Positions 19,753 through 27,886 of a DNA stretch of 54,948 bases are shown piece after piece (position 1 is the first letter of the stretch; every line of letters begins with the position of its first letter). The stretch is from Proteus faecis (GTDB lineage: Bacteria; Pseudomonadota; Gammaproteobacteria; Enterobacterales; Enterobacteriaceae), in contig NZ_PENZ01000030.1 of the NCBI RefSeq assembly GCF_003144395.1, positions 1-54,948 on the forward strand, written 5' to 3'. The notes under the pieces were generated by a model. It worked only from the letters and a program-made list of their open reading frames with translations. It was not told the origin of the DNA and made no database searches. The position numbers and the translations under genes are program-made.

Positions 19753-20652
19753 TTAATAGCTATTTTTTTCTTCCAATAATTTTCTAGCCAAGATATTTAA
19801 TTCAGGAAGATATTTTTCATCAACAGGAGAGAATGGCGATCTGCATACAGGATAATTAATTACCCCCATATATTTTAATAAAACTTTAATACCAGCAAGC
19901 ACACCTGTTTTAATTAATGTATCAATAACTCTATTACAATCACTTTGGATTTTTTGAGCACCTAATACATCACCAGACATTAATAAAGAATATATTTTCT
20001 TATAACGCCATCCCATAATATTATAAGTACTACCAATCCCGCCATTCGCACCCGCAATTATTCCAGATGCAAATATTTCATCGAAACCATTATATAGGGT
20101 CAAACTAGGATGGGCTCTTCTGATTTGTTCCATTTGAAATAAATCCCCAGATGTTTGTTTTAATGCACATACACCTGGTAATTCAATCAACATATTCATT
20201 TGTTCTAAGGATAATCGAACACCACTTAATACTGGTATGTTATAAACTACCATAGGTAATCCATCAGCAGCATTAATAATAGATTTATAGTGCTCACAGA
20301 TTTCTTGAAATGAAAATGGATAATAAAAAGGAGTCACCGCAGAGACAGCATCAAAGCCATATTTTTTAGCTGCTTTTGCTAATTCCTGACTTTCACGAGA
20401 ACTAATTCCTCCAACATGTGCAATTAAAGCTAATTTTCCTTTTGCTTCTTCTGCAACAACCTCAAAAACAGCTTCTCTTTCTTTAGCATTTTGCAAAAAT
20501 GCTTCCCCTGTAGAACCACCTACATATAAACCATGCATATTTTGCTCAATATTAAAGCGTACTAGGCGCCTGAGACTATCCACATCAACATTTTGTTCAC
20601 TATCAAATGGAGTTGGTAATGCTGAAATAACGCCATTGAGTACTGATGTCAT
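19753..20652 (-). CDS. nanA: N-acetylneuraminate lyase NanA
   Basis: From the ATG at 20652 (GGAGATAAGT directly upstream) the protein is 299 residues, as in E. coli NanA (297). It is a DapA-type TIM barrel. Key residues sit at the classical numbers: GGSTGE at 45-50, Tyr137 in VVYNIPV and the Schiff-base Lys165 in CALKQTSGD. Reaction: N-acetylneuraminate to N-acetylmannosamine and pyruvate in the cytoplasm. It is the first gene of the minus-strand nan operon. A near-perfect palindrome 54 nt upstream and a CRP-like site further out suggest induction by sialic acid through NanR and catabolite control. A longer frame to 20703 has no ribosome site and adds residues absent from the family. Confidence 0.96.
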   Translation of the reverse strand: MTSVLNGVISALPTPFDSEQNVDVDSLRRLVRFNIEQNMHGLYVGGSTGEAFLQNAKEREAVFEVVAEEAKGKLALIAHVGGISSRESQELAKAAKKYGFDAVSAVTPFYYPFSFQEICEHYKSIINAADGLPMVVYNIPVLSGVRLSLEQMNMLIELPGVCALKQTSGDLFQMEQIRRAHPSLTLYNGFDEIFASGIIAGANGGIGSTYNIMGWRYKKIYSLLMSGDVLGAQKIQSDCNRVIDTLIKTGVLAGIKVLLKYMGVINYPVCRSPFSPVDEKYLPELNILARKLLEEKNSY

Positions 20653-20705
20653 ACTTATCTCCGAATTTATCTGTATATAGTTGCTTCTTTGTTTGCAAGG
20701 CAAAA

Positions 20706-20726
20706 TTGGTATACCTAGTACACCAA
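20706..20726. promoter_or_regulatory. Palindrome before nanA, candidate NanR operator
   Basis: Arms TTGGTATAC and GTACACCAA flank CTA; they match at 8 of 9 positions, and one further A/T pair extends the palindrome at each end. It lies 54-74 nt before the nanA ATG and contains GGTATA, the core of the E. coli NanR site, although E. coli uses direct repeats. It is the only such palindrome I noticed in the island. Confidence 0.5.
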
Positions 20727-20762
20727 TCTATGCCTAAAAAAACCACATAAAAAAAAATATTA

Positions 20763-20778
20763 TGTGATCTTTTTCAAA
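20763..20778. promoter_or_regulatory. CRP-like binding site upstream of nanA
   Basis: TGTGA-TCTTTT-TCAAA matches the CRP consensus TGTGA-N6-TCACA at nine of ten conserved positions. It lies about 37 nt upstream of the NanR-like palindrome, a sensible place for activation of the nanA promoter, as known for E. coli nan genes. Confidence 0.45.
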
Positions 20779-21448
20779 TTATTTTTGCATGAAAAATAAA
20801 ATATCCTTATAATTCAATTGATAACAAAGAAAACAACGTTCTAAGTATGAAGCTATATTGTTAGCTCAATGACATGAAAATTTAGTGCTCTAGATAAACA
20901 TATTTTTCTTAATAGTAAATTTACTAATTAAGTGACAGAGATTAATACTATCCAATACCTAAATTTTATAAATAGTGCTCGATATAACCATTCCATCTAT
21001 TTATAAAATTATTAATACAAATAAAAAAATTTAATTACACGGTACATTTAGCATAAAATTTGAATGATCCATTTATCTAAAAAAATAATAAACTCAAAAA
21101 GATAAAATAAAAAAACATTATTCGTACTAATTATTATTTTCATTTAAATCTTAAAATATTTAGTTTTTTTTATATATAAAATAAAAGCGATCTGTTTTAT
21201 AACATTTATCATACAATTTAAATTCATTTAAGAAATACTCCAGATATATATCTCACTTTAATTAATACCTACCTCACAGAATATGAAATTCCCCCTAATT
21301 ATCATTGACGAAATATAACTTCAGCAGTAAATATAATAAGTAATGATTATAAAAACAGTGACCATCTTTGAAGATGGCTTTTTTAATCCTCAAATTGTCT
21401 CATTTTTTAGACAAAGAGATATTACAGAAACCACGGGAGAATTTTCGT
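20779..21448. other. Very AT-rich divergent intergenic region, nanA to amidohydrolase
   Basis: Beyond the operator and CRP-like site, about 670 bases hold no gene that I can support. A frame start at 21368 is open in phase with the amidohydrolase but lacks a ribosome site and adds residues foreign to the family. The region must contain the promoter of the amidohydrolase; no clear hexamer pair stands out from the AT background. Confidence 0.5.
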
Positions 21449-22705
21449 ATGACTCAACAAGATACAGCAACTCATTATTCGATTGATGATATGAAAGCAT
21501 TAATCGAGACAATGCAAATTTATAAAAAAGATAACAGTGGCAAGGGGATCACTCGTATTGCCTATGGCGAAGAAGATGAAGCCGCTCATCTGTATCTTGC
21601 TAGTTTAATGAAAGAAGCGGGTCTTGAAGTTTATCGTGATGGTATTGGTACACTTTATGCACGATTACCAGGACAAGATCGTTCACTACCCGCGGTAGGT
21701 ACAGGATCTCATCTTGATACCGTTCCTCAAGGTGGCGCTTATGATGGAGCATTAGGTGTTATCGCAGGATTTTATGCCTTAATGCAATACAAACCACAAC
21801 AACTTAAACGTGACCTTGAACTAGTTGTTTTCCGCGCAGAAGAGTCTAGTCGTTTTGGCTTTTCCTGTATTGGCAGTAAAGTATTAACAGGAAAAATAGA
21901 TAAAGAACGTTGGGAACAAAATAGAGATGATGACGGCAATAACTTCTTTGAAGTGCTAAAATCTTTGGGCTATCAGCATGATAATTTTGATGATTGCTTA
22001 ATCACAAAAGATCGTTTTAGTGCCTTTGTTGAGCTTCATATTGAACAAGGTAAACGCCTCGAGAATGACAAAAAAACTATTGGTATTGTCAATGGTATTG
22101 CAGCACCGACACGTTTTTCAGTTACTGTTAATGGCCATGCTGATCACTCTGGTGCAACACCAATGTATCAACGTCAAGATGCTTTAGTAGCAAGTGCAGA
22201 GATTATTACTGATATTAACCGTGCAGCATGTACTGAAGCCGTCTATGGCACAGTAGGTACAGTGGGTAAACTCAATGTTACCCCTAACTCTATGAATGTC
22301 ATTCCAGGGCAAGTAAAATTTTCGGTTGATATTCGAGGTATTGATACAGAAAGTATTCAACGTGTTGTACAGCGCCTAAATAATAGTGTTGAAAAAGCAG
22401 AAAAAGATTTTGGTGTCGCTATTGATGTTCAACCGATTTCTGCTGAATCGCCAGTCAAATTAGATGATTCAATTTGCCAAGTTATTGAAAGCTTGTGCCA
22501 AAAACACGATATCAGCTATATGACAATGCTAAGTGGCGCAGGCCATGACTCAATGAATATAGCGCCACTTTATCCGACTGCAATGATCTTTACACCTTCA
22601 GTTGCTGGTATTAGTCATCACCCTGATGAATTTACCGAATTTAGTGATATTGCTGTCGCTGCAGATTTATTAGCAGAAACATTAGGCACATTAGCAAATC
22701 AATAA
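21449..22705 (+). CDS. Zn-dependent M20-family amidohydrolase (allantoate amidohydrolase / N-carbamoyl-L-amino acid hydrolase group)
   Basis: From the ATG at 21449 (GGGAGA 8 nt upstream) the protein is 418 residues, the length of AllC and carbamoylases. The binuclear metal set is visible: His88 in GSHLDTV, Asp99 in GGAYDGALG, Glu132 in FRAEESSRFG, His197 in VELHIEQG and the C-terminal His in SHHPDEF. The central dimerisation insert (NGHADHSGATPM onward) is present. Reaction class: hydrolysis of an N-carbamoyl or ureido amide, releasing ammonia or an amino acid. No allantoin, hydantoin or pyrimidine genes accompany it, so the substrate is not determined. It overlaps the convergent XRE regulator gene by 7 nt at the 3' ends. 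Confidence 0.88.
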   Translation: MTQQDTATHYSIDDMKALIETMQIYKKDNSGKGITRIAYGEEDEAAHLYLASLMKEAGLEVYRDGIGTLYARLPGQDRSLPAVGTGSHLDTVPQGGAYDGALGVIAGFYALMQYKPQQLKRDLELVVFRAEESSRFGFSCIGSKVLTGKIDKERWEQNRDDDGNNFFEVLKSLGYQHDNFDDCLITKDRFSAFVELHIEQGKRLENDKKTIGIVNGIAAPTRFSVTVNGHADHSGATPMYQRQDALVASAEIITDINRAACTEAVYGTVGTVGKLNVTPNSMNVIPGQVKFSVDIRGIDTESIQRVVQRLNNSVEKAEKDFGVAIDVQPISAESPVKLDDSICQVIESLCQKHDISYMTMLSGAGHDSMNIAPLYPTAMIFTPSVAGISHHPDEFTEFSDIAVAADLLAETLGTLANQ

Positions 22706-23583
22706 TTACTAACTATTTGTTTTAAAAGGTTAATTGCATCATTTCCCTTGGTCGCTTTTAACCATAACTTATCAAAAAGAGATTGATATTGAAATATCGC
22801 CTCAGTTGAAGAAGTTACAGTGGCAATGCCCGTACTGACATTAGGGAATTCACCTAAGCGGAACGGGCTAACGGCTAGAGAAAGCGGTACTTTATCTTGA
22901 TAAAATAATTGGAAAGTTAAAGACGGCATAGTGTCTGAAATGATTGCAATATTAAGATAACTATTTTTTTGTTCTAACTTTTCAATTAAATGAAGAATTT
23001 CATTTTTTGCCCGTTTTTTTCTTTCTTGTTGCAGTGTTTTAGTTAAATTAACCGAACCTAACATGCCAACATAAAGAAATTTCTCAATTTGTTGCTGGCT
23101 AATAAGGTTATAAATATGAGGTGAATGTAAGGACTGATGTTTCTTACGCTCTTTTAAAATAGACAAAACTTCTTGTTGTTTCTCAGACAAAAGGTTTAAA
23201 GGTGATGCCTCTGTTAACATTTCAACCAATGTTTTGTCATAACAATCTGAAGTTAATAAGTAAGAGAAAGGTTCGAAGTGGGTATAAATATGTGAAGATT
23301 GAGTTTCAAGTTGGCGCATTCGTTCAAAAAAGCCATTTGCACTTGAATAATATTCAGTATTAATGCCCAACAAACTGGTTAATGAGGTATTTAATAATCT
23401 AGCAAGATTATCAAGTGTTTCAATTTTAACAATTTCGCCTTTTTCTAACCGATATACAGCAGCACGAGAAATACCCAAGCTTTCTGCTACATCTTCAGCT
23501 TTTAATGAAGAGGCTATGCGGTAAGCACGCAAGCGATATCCAATGGATTGGTAATCTATTTTTTCTCTAGGTATGTAAGGCAT
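22699..23583 (-). CDS. XRE-family transcriptional regulator with large C-terminal domain
   Basis: The protein is 294 residues from the ATG at 23583 (a longer frame begins at 23634). An N-terminal helix-turn-helix is clear at about residues 14-70 (IGYRLRAYRIASSLKAEDVAESLGISRAAVYRLEKGE). The rest, about 220 residues, is a probable ligand-sensing or oligomerisation region that I do not recognise; its end (TGIATVTSSTEAIFQYQSLFDKLW) may bind a small molecule. It is convergent with the amidohydrolase gene and overlaps its last 7 nt. The pairing suggests it controls the amidohydrolase, but no operator was identified. Confident in the regulator class, not in the regulon. Confidence 0.8.
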   Translation of the reverse strand: MPYIPREKIDYQSIGYRLRAYRIASSLKAEDVAESLGISRAAVYRLEKGEIVKIETLDNLARLLNTSLTSLLGINTEYYSSANGFFERMRQLETQSSHIYTHFEPFSYLLTSDCYDKTLVEMLTEASPLNLLSEKQQEVLSILKERKKHQSLHSPHIYNLISQQQIEKFLYVGMLGSVNLTKTLQQERKKRAKNEILHLIEKLEQKNSYLNIAIISDTMPSLTFQLFYQDKVPLSLAVSPFRLGEFPNVSTGIATVTSSTEAIFQYQSLFDKLWLKATKGNDAINLLKQIVSNY

Positions 23584-23689
23584 ATTTATAATTGGCTCCC
23601 AAATGCACAAAGTACTAGGGTAAAGTAACGGCACAATAATAAGACGTCAGTTCAGATAGTTTAAATTAAACCAAAAATAAAAAGAATCA

Positions 23690-23847
23690 CCTTCCTCACA
23701 ATGAGGTAAATAAAAGTAGTTTGCAGTAAAAAGTTAGTCTATATCAATAAACCTGCTTTTAGCAGGTAACCTCACCAGGGTTAAAGTAGTAAAAATTAAC
23801 AATAAAAAAACAAAAAGTGCTGTTAATGGATATAACAGCACTTTTTT
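23690..23847 (+). ncRNA. Candidate small RNA ending at an orphan intrinsic terminator
   Basis: Two short GC-containing hairpins (23693-23705 and 23752-23766) precede a perfect terminator hairpin, in a gap between two divergent genes where neither gene needs a terminator. The layout is that of a trans-acting small RNA. The 5' end is a guess, no convincing promoter was found, and the minus orientation is equally possible because the hairpin is bidirectional. Confidence 0.3.
23812..23847. terminator. Strong bidirectional intrinsic terminator without an obvious gene
   Basis: GTGCTGTTA pairs perfectly with TAACAGCAC across a 7-nt loop, flanked by five A on the left and six T on the right, so it works in both directions. 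On the minus strand a 54-codon frame (23734-23898) also reads through it, but that reading has no good ribosome site. Confidence 0.75.
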
Positions 23848-24116
23848 ATTATTCATTAACTCACATTTATTAATCCATAAAAGATCAATCAAACACATAT
23901 AAGTTGCTCATTAAATGAGCCCACGATGTAAATGCATAAATAAAAAATCATACAATATCATTATTATATAATAATAAAGTTTATCTTCTTTCACTCTAAC
24001 ACTAATTCACAAGATTAATTAACTTCAAAATAATTTAAAATATTTCTTTTTTGAAAGGCATTTAGCCGGTTATCGATAAACTACCCGCCGCTCAAAAAAA
24101 TAAAGGAGTATTAATC

Positions 24117-25916
24117 ATGAATAAGTATTCAAAAAATATATCACCTAATTTTCATTACATTTACAACATAATGAAAATAAACGAAAAATATAATAAATGG
24201 GATAATTATAATATCGAAAAAGGTTATACTGAAATAACCTATAGCTTTCCTAACTGGTCTGCATTAAGAGGTAATAAATATAAAACAATTACAACATTTA
24301 CAGAAAAAGGAAAAGATTTAGTTAGAGAAAAACTCCAACAATGGGAAGATGTTGCAAATATTAAATTTATTGAAGTAAGTGGGGAACAAGATACAGACAT
24401 TAAATTTGGTCTGTATAATAATATTAATGAACTTGGAGGTTACTCAAGCTATACAACAAAAGGATTTGCCTATAAACCAAACAGTTTAGAAAAAAATAAT
24501 AAAATAATAAAAAATAAAATAGAGAAAGTTGAAGATTATAGTTTTAGTGGACAAGTTTGGATAAATATTTCAGACATGAATGTCATTGAATACATAAGTA
24601 AATCAACAATAACCCCTGAACAAAAAATAAGAGTAAATCAATTTAATTCTAAAAATAATAATATTGATTATATAGTTGATGAAAACAATAGCTATTATTT
24701 TCTACTAAAAAATAATAATGCTCGGGCTCATATTGATAATACAGAAAATGTACTTAAAGAAGGCTCTAATATACAGCGAGTAATTAATCATGAATTAGGA
24801 CATGCTCTTGGTTTAAATCATACATTTACTAATAAAAACACAACTAACCATGCAGAAAACACCACTAAATACTCAATAATGGCATATAATTATCCTGAAT
24901 TTAAAGATGCTGATTTTAAAGGCATGACTCCATTAACCCTTCAGTTAATGGATATTTACGCTATTCAAGAAACATATGGACAGAATAAAGCTACACGCAT
25001 TGGTAATACCATTTATGGTTTTAATTCTAATACAAAAAAAGATTGTTATTCATTAAAAACATCTGAAGATAAACTTATTACATGTATTTGGGATGCTGGT
25101 GGCATAGATACATTAGATTTTTCAAAATATAACGTTAATCAAAAAATAGATCTGAATGAAGGGAGTTTTTCTGATGTAGGAGGATTACGTGCAAATATAT
25201 CTATTGCCTATGATACTGTTATTGAAAACGCAATAGGAGGTAGTCAAACAGATATCATATCTGGGAATAATGCTAATAACAGCCTATTTGGTGAACTTGG
25301 TGATGACACTTTATACGGTAAAAGAGGTAATGATATCTTATATGGTGGAGAAGGAAATGATTATCTTTATGGAGAAGAAGGCAATGATTACTTATATGGA
25401 GAACAAGGAAATGATTCTCTGATAGGTTCCGCTGGCAACGATTACTTATATGGTGGGCAAGGAAATGATTATCTTTGGGATCACGAAGGGAATAATACTC
25501 TTGATGGTGGATTAGGTAATGATATTTTACTTAGTTCTGAAGGGGATGATGTACTTAATGGGGGAGAAGGCAATGATTATTTAGATGCAGGGATGGGTAA
25601 TAACAAATTAACAGGTGGTACAGGTTATGATACCTTTAGTTTCAATATTAAAGATAATAATTCTTCAAATTTAATTACTGATTTTGAATCAAGTATTGAT
25701 AAAATCTTTTTTTATGAAAAAACAGATAATGGTAATATTATAAAGAACATTAATATTGTTAATTCAAATTATCTAAATAATGATGAAGGAAATCTTCATT
25801 ATGACAATATTAATAACATTACAAAGTTAAAAATAAACACAGCAGATAAATTAACGCCTAAATATTTAAATATTGAACTCGTCGGAAAATACGAACATGA
25901 AGATTTATTCTGTTAA
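24117..25916 (+). CDS. Serralysin-type RTX zinc metalloprotease, enlarged ZapA paralogue (ZapE-like)
   Basis: This 599-residue protein has the metzincin site HELGHALGLNH at 225-235 and Met-turn SIMAY at 253-257, followed by about 13 RTX nonapeptides (GGxGNDxLY type) between about 381 and 505 that bind calcium. It is secreted without an N-terminal signal by the neighbouring type I exporter. Compared with ZapA downstream it has a lysine- and asparagine-rich insertion of roughly 60-70 residues before the active site (about 115-215), about three times as many RTX units, and a C-terminus EDLFC instead of the usual acidic residue plus four hydrophobic residues. Start is preceded by AAAGGAGT. Literature describes a second protease gene in the zap locus (zapE); I equate it only tentatively. 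Confidence 0.88.
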   Translation: MNKYSKNISPNFHYIYNIMKINEKYNKWDNYNIEKGYTEITYSFPNWSALRGNKYKTITTFTEKGKDLVREKLQQWEDVANIKFIEVSGEQDTDIKFGLYNNINELGGYSSYTTKGFAYKPNSLEKNNKIIKNKIEKVEDYSFSGQVWINISDMNVIEYISKSTITPEQKIRVNQFNSKNNNIDYIVDENNSYYFLLKNNNARAHIDNTENVLKEGSNIQRVINHELGHALGLNHTFTNKNTTNHAENTTKYSIMAYNYPEFKDADFKGMTPLTLQLMDIYAIQETYGQNKATRIGNTIYGFNSNTKKDCYSLKTSEDKLITCIWDAGGIDTLDFSKYNVNQKIDLNEGSFSDVGGLRANISIAYDTVIENAIGGSQTDIISGNNANNSLFGELGDDTLYGKRGNDILYGGEGNDYLYGEEGNDYLYGEQGNDSLIGSAGNDYLYGGQGNDYLWDHEGNNTLDGGLGNDILLSSEGDDVLNGGEGNDYLDAGMGNNKLTGGTGYDTFSFNIKDNNSSNLITDFESSIDKIFFYEKTDNGNIIKNINIVNSNYLNNDEGNLHYDNINNITKLKINTADKLTPKYLNIELVGKYEHEDLFC

Positions 25917-26264
25917 TTAAAATATCGCTATTACTTCCTATATTACTTGATAATAAATTATCAAGTAATATATTAAACACTTTTAGTTATAAGAATATTC
26001 CATAAAAGAATAGAAAGTCTTATTTAAAATAATAATAACAATAAAAAAAATCGCCACAGAAAAAGTAACTTTAGATTTATTTACATCATTAAATTATTCT
26101 GACTTAAAACACCCCTGACTTCACAATTATTTAAAATCATATTTTACCCCTCTAGATTAATATCAATAAATGTCTATCTTTATTATTTCTGGCACTAGCC
26201 AGATAATAAAACTATTTTCAATGTGAAAATAAACTTAAATTAAACTTGATATCCGGAGGATATT
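25917..26264. other. Intergenic region between the two protease genes
   Basis: About 350 AT-rich bases. The first part holds a 14-bp hairpin (listed separately); the remainder presumably carries the zapA promoter, but no convincing hexamers stand out. The zapA ribosome site (CGGAGGATATT) is at the right end. Confidence 0.5.
25940..25971 (+). terminator. Hairpin after the first protease gene
   Basis: ATATTACTTGATAA pairs perfectly with TTATCAAGTAATAT across a 4-nt loop, 23 nt after the stop codon. The stem is AT-rich and the following U-run poor, so termination is probably partial; it separates the first protease from zapA transcription. Confidence 0.45.
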
Positions 26265-27719
26265 ATGGGTTCTTCTTTATTAAAAAAAGCAGTAGGACTA
26301 TCTAATGTTTCTGATTTATTAGATAAAAGTGATATTTTTTATAATTTCTCAGCTATAACTCTACGTTCTTTTAATTATGATGATGCAGGAAAACATATTG
26401 CACGTGAAAATTCCACATGGAATGGAAAGTCTGTTATTGGACAAGCGGCTGAGGTGACATATTCATTCCCAACTTGGGCGGGTAAAAAGTTTAATGATTT
26501 CGGTGATAAAGATCCCTATGGATTTAATTCAAAACAAAAAGATCATGCAAGGCAATCTTTAGATGCATGGTCTGATATTGCAAATATCAAATTTACCGAA
26601 GTAGCGCCAGATGTAAAATCAGATATTACTTTTGGTAATATTACTGATCCAAACGGCAAATTCCAAGCTTATGCAACACTACCAAACACACCTAGTTATT
26701 ATGGACGTGATATTTCAGGTCAAACTTGGTTTAGTGACAATTATTATGCAGGTAATACAACACCTGAATTAGGTAATTATGGTCGTTTAACTATTATCCA
26801 TGAAATTGGTCATGCACTTGGCTTAAAGCATCCTGGCGATTATAACGCAGGGCAAAATGTACCTGGTTATTTAAAATCTGATTACGCTGAAGATAGTCGC
26901 CAATATACTGTTATGAGCTATTGGGATGAAAAAGAAACTGGGGCACATTTCCAAGGTGCTTATGCTGGCGCTCCTCTACTTCATGATATTTCAGCCATGC
27001 AATACCTTTATGGCGCAAATACAACAACAAGAGTTGGTGATGATGTTTACGGTTTTAATTCAAATACAGGTATTAATTATTACACGGCAACAAGCAGTAA
27101 TGATAAATTAATATTCTCAGTTTGGGATAGTAGTGGTAACGATACTTTTGACTTCTCAGGATATTATCAAGATCAAGTTATTGATTTACGTGAAGGTCAT
27201 TTCTCTGATGTTGGCGGACTACAGAAAAACGTTTCTATTGCACAAGGCGTTACAATAGAAAATGCAATCGGTGGCTCTGGTAATGATATTATCTATGGAA
27301 ATGATGCTGATAATATTCTCATCGGTGGCAGTGGTGACGATCAACTGCATGGTGGCCGTGGTAACGACATACTGTATGGTGGCAGTGGTCAAGATATATT
27401 ATGGGGCGATGATGGTAGCAATACTTTTATTTATAAAGAAATCTCCGACTCTCTAGCCTATGCTGCTGACAAGATAATGGACTTCAAATCGGGTATTGAT
27501 AAGATTGATTTATCAGAATTAATCGAAAATACCTTTAGCCATAAATTCCTTAATTTTGTTGATAACTTTACAGATCGCTCGAATGAAGCAACCATTAAAT
27601 ATGATCAATCAGCAAACTCAAGCGAACTCACTATTAATGCTTCTGCTTATGGATATAGCCATGATTTCAAAATTGACATTATAGGATTTGTTAATTACGA
27701 AACTGACATTATTGTTTAA
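26265..27719 (+). CDS. zapA: ZapA (mirabilysin), secreted serralysin-family metalloprotease
   Basis: This 484-residue protein matches the Proteus ZapA family (about 490). It shows a short propeptide-like N-terminus, the zinc site HEIGHALGLKH at 179-189, Met-turn VMSY at 216-219, RTX repeats at about 340-390 (GGSGNDIIYG, GGRGNDILYG) and the type I secretion tail ending TDIIV. Family knowledge: ZapA degrades IgA, IgG and antimicrobial peptides and is produced during swarming and infection by P. mirabilis. It is followed by a hairpin and the zapBCD exporter genes, the conserved order. The ribosome site CGGAGG precedes the start. Divergence from the P. mirabilis protein as recalled suggests another Proteus species. 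Confidence 0.93.
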   Translation: MGSSLLKKAVGLSNVSDLLDKSDIFYNFSAITLRSFNYDDAGKHIARENSTWNGKSVIGQAAEVTYSFPTWAGKKFNDFGDKDPYGFNSKQKDHARQSLDAWSDIANIKFTEVAPDVKSDITFGNITDPNGKFQAYATLPNTPSYYGRDISGQTWFSDNYYAGNTTPELGNYGRLTIIHEIGHALGLKHPGDYNAGQNVPGYLKSDYAEDSRQYTVMSYWDEKETGAHFQGAYAGAPLLHDISAMQYLYGANTTTRVGDDVYGFNSNTGINYYTATSSNDKLIFSVWDSSGNDTFDFSGYYQDQVIDLREGHFSDVGGLQKNVSIAQGVTIENAIGGSGNDIIYGNDADNILIGGSGDDQLHGGRGNDILYGGSGQDILWGDDGSNTFIYKEISDSLAYAADKIMDFKSGIDKIDLSELIENTFSHKFLNFVDNFTDRSNEATIKYDQSANSSELTINASAYGYSHDFKIDIIGFVNYETDIIV

Positions 27720-27730
27720 TTTATAATTGA

Positions 27731-27764
27731 GTAGGAGAAAGACATTTCTCCTACCTTTCTTTTA
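27731..27764 (+). terminator. Attenuator-like terminator between zapA and zapB
   Basis: GTAGGAGAAA pairs perfectly with TTTCTCCTAC across GACA, followed by CTTTCTTTT. It starts 12 nt after the zapA stop. Partial readthrough would give abundant protease and less exporter. Confidence 0.7.
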
Positions 27765-27886
27765 CCTATAAGGAGTTATTTTTATATTATCTTATTAAAA
27801 AAAAGATAGAGTGTTCACTCTTTATTGATAGAAAAAATGCAGTAAATAGCAATAAAACAGATAAAAATAAAATCAGGAATAACATT

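Larger units (their letters stand above)
23584..24116. other. Divergent intergenic region with an orphan terminator
   Basis: About 530 bases lie between the XRE regulator (leftward) and the first protease gene (rightward). Besides the strong hairpin at 23812-23847 there are small stems, CCTCA-CAAT-GAGG near 23693 and CCTGC-TTTTA-GCAGG at 23752-23766. No annotated gene is present to use the terminator, raising the possibility of a small RNA. Confidence 0.5.

Noticed and set aside
20653-20703. N-terminal extension of NanA
   Set aside because: No ribosome site for the upstream start; GGAGAT is directly before the ATG at 20652, giving the family length.
23734-23898. Minus-strand 54-codon frame with a hydrophobic stretch
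   Set aside because: It reads through a perfect bidirectional terminator with A and T runs, lacks a good ribosome site, and AT-rich DNA gives such peptides by chance. Kept as an alternative to the small RNA idea.
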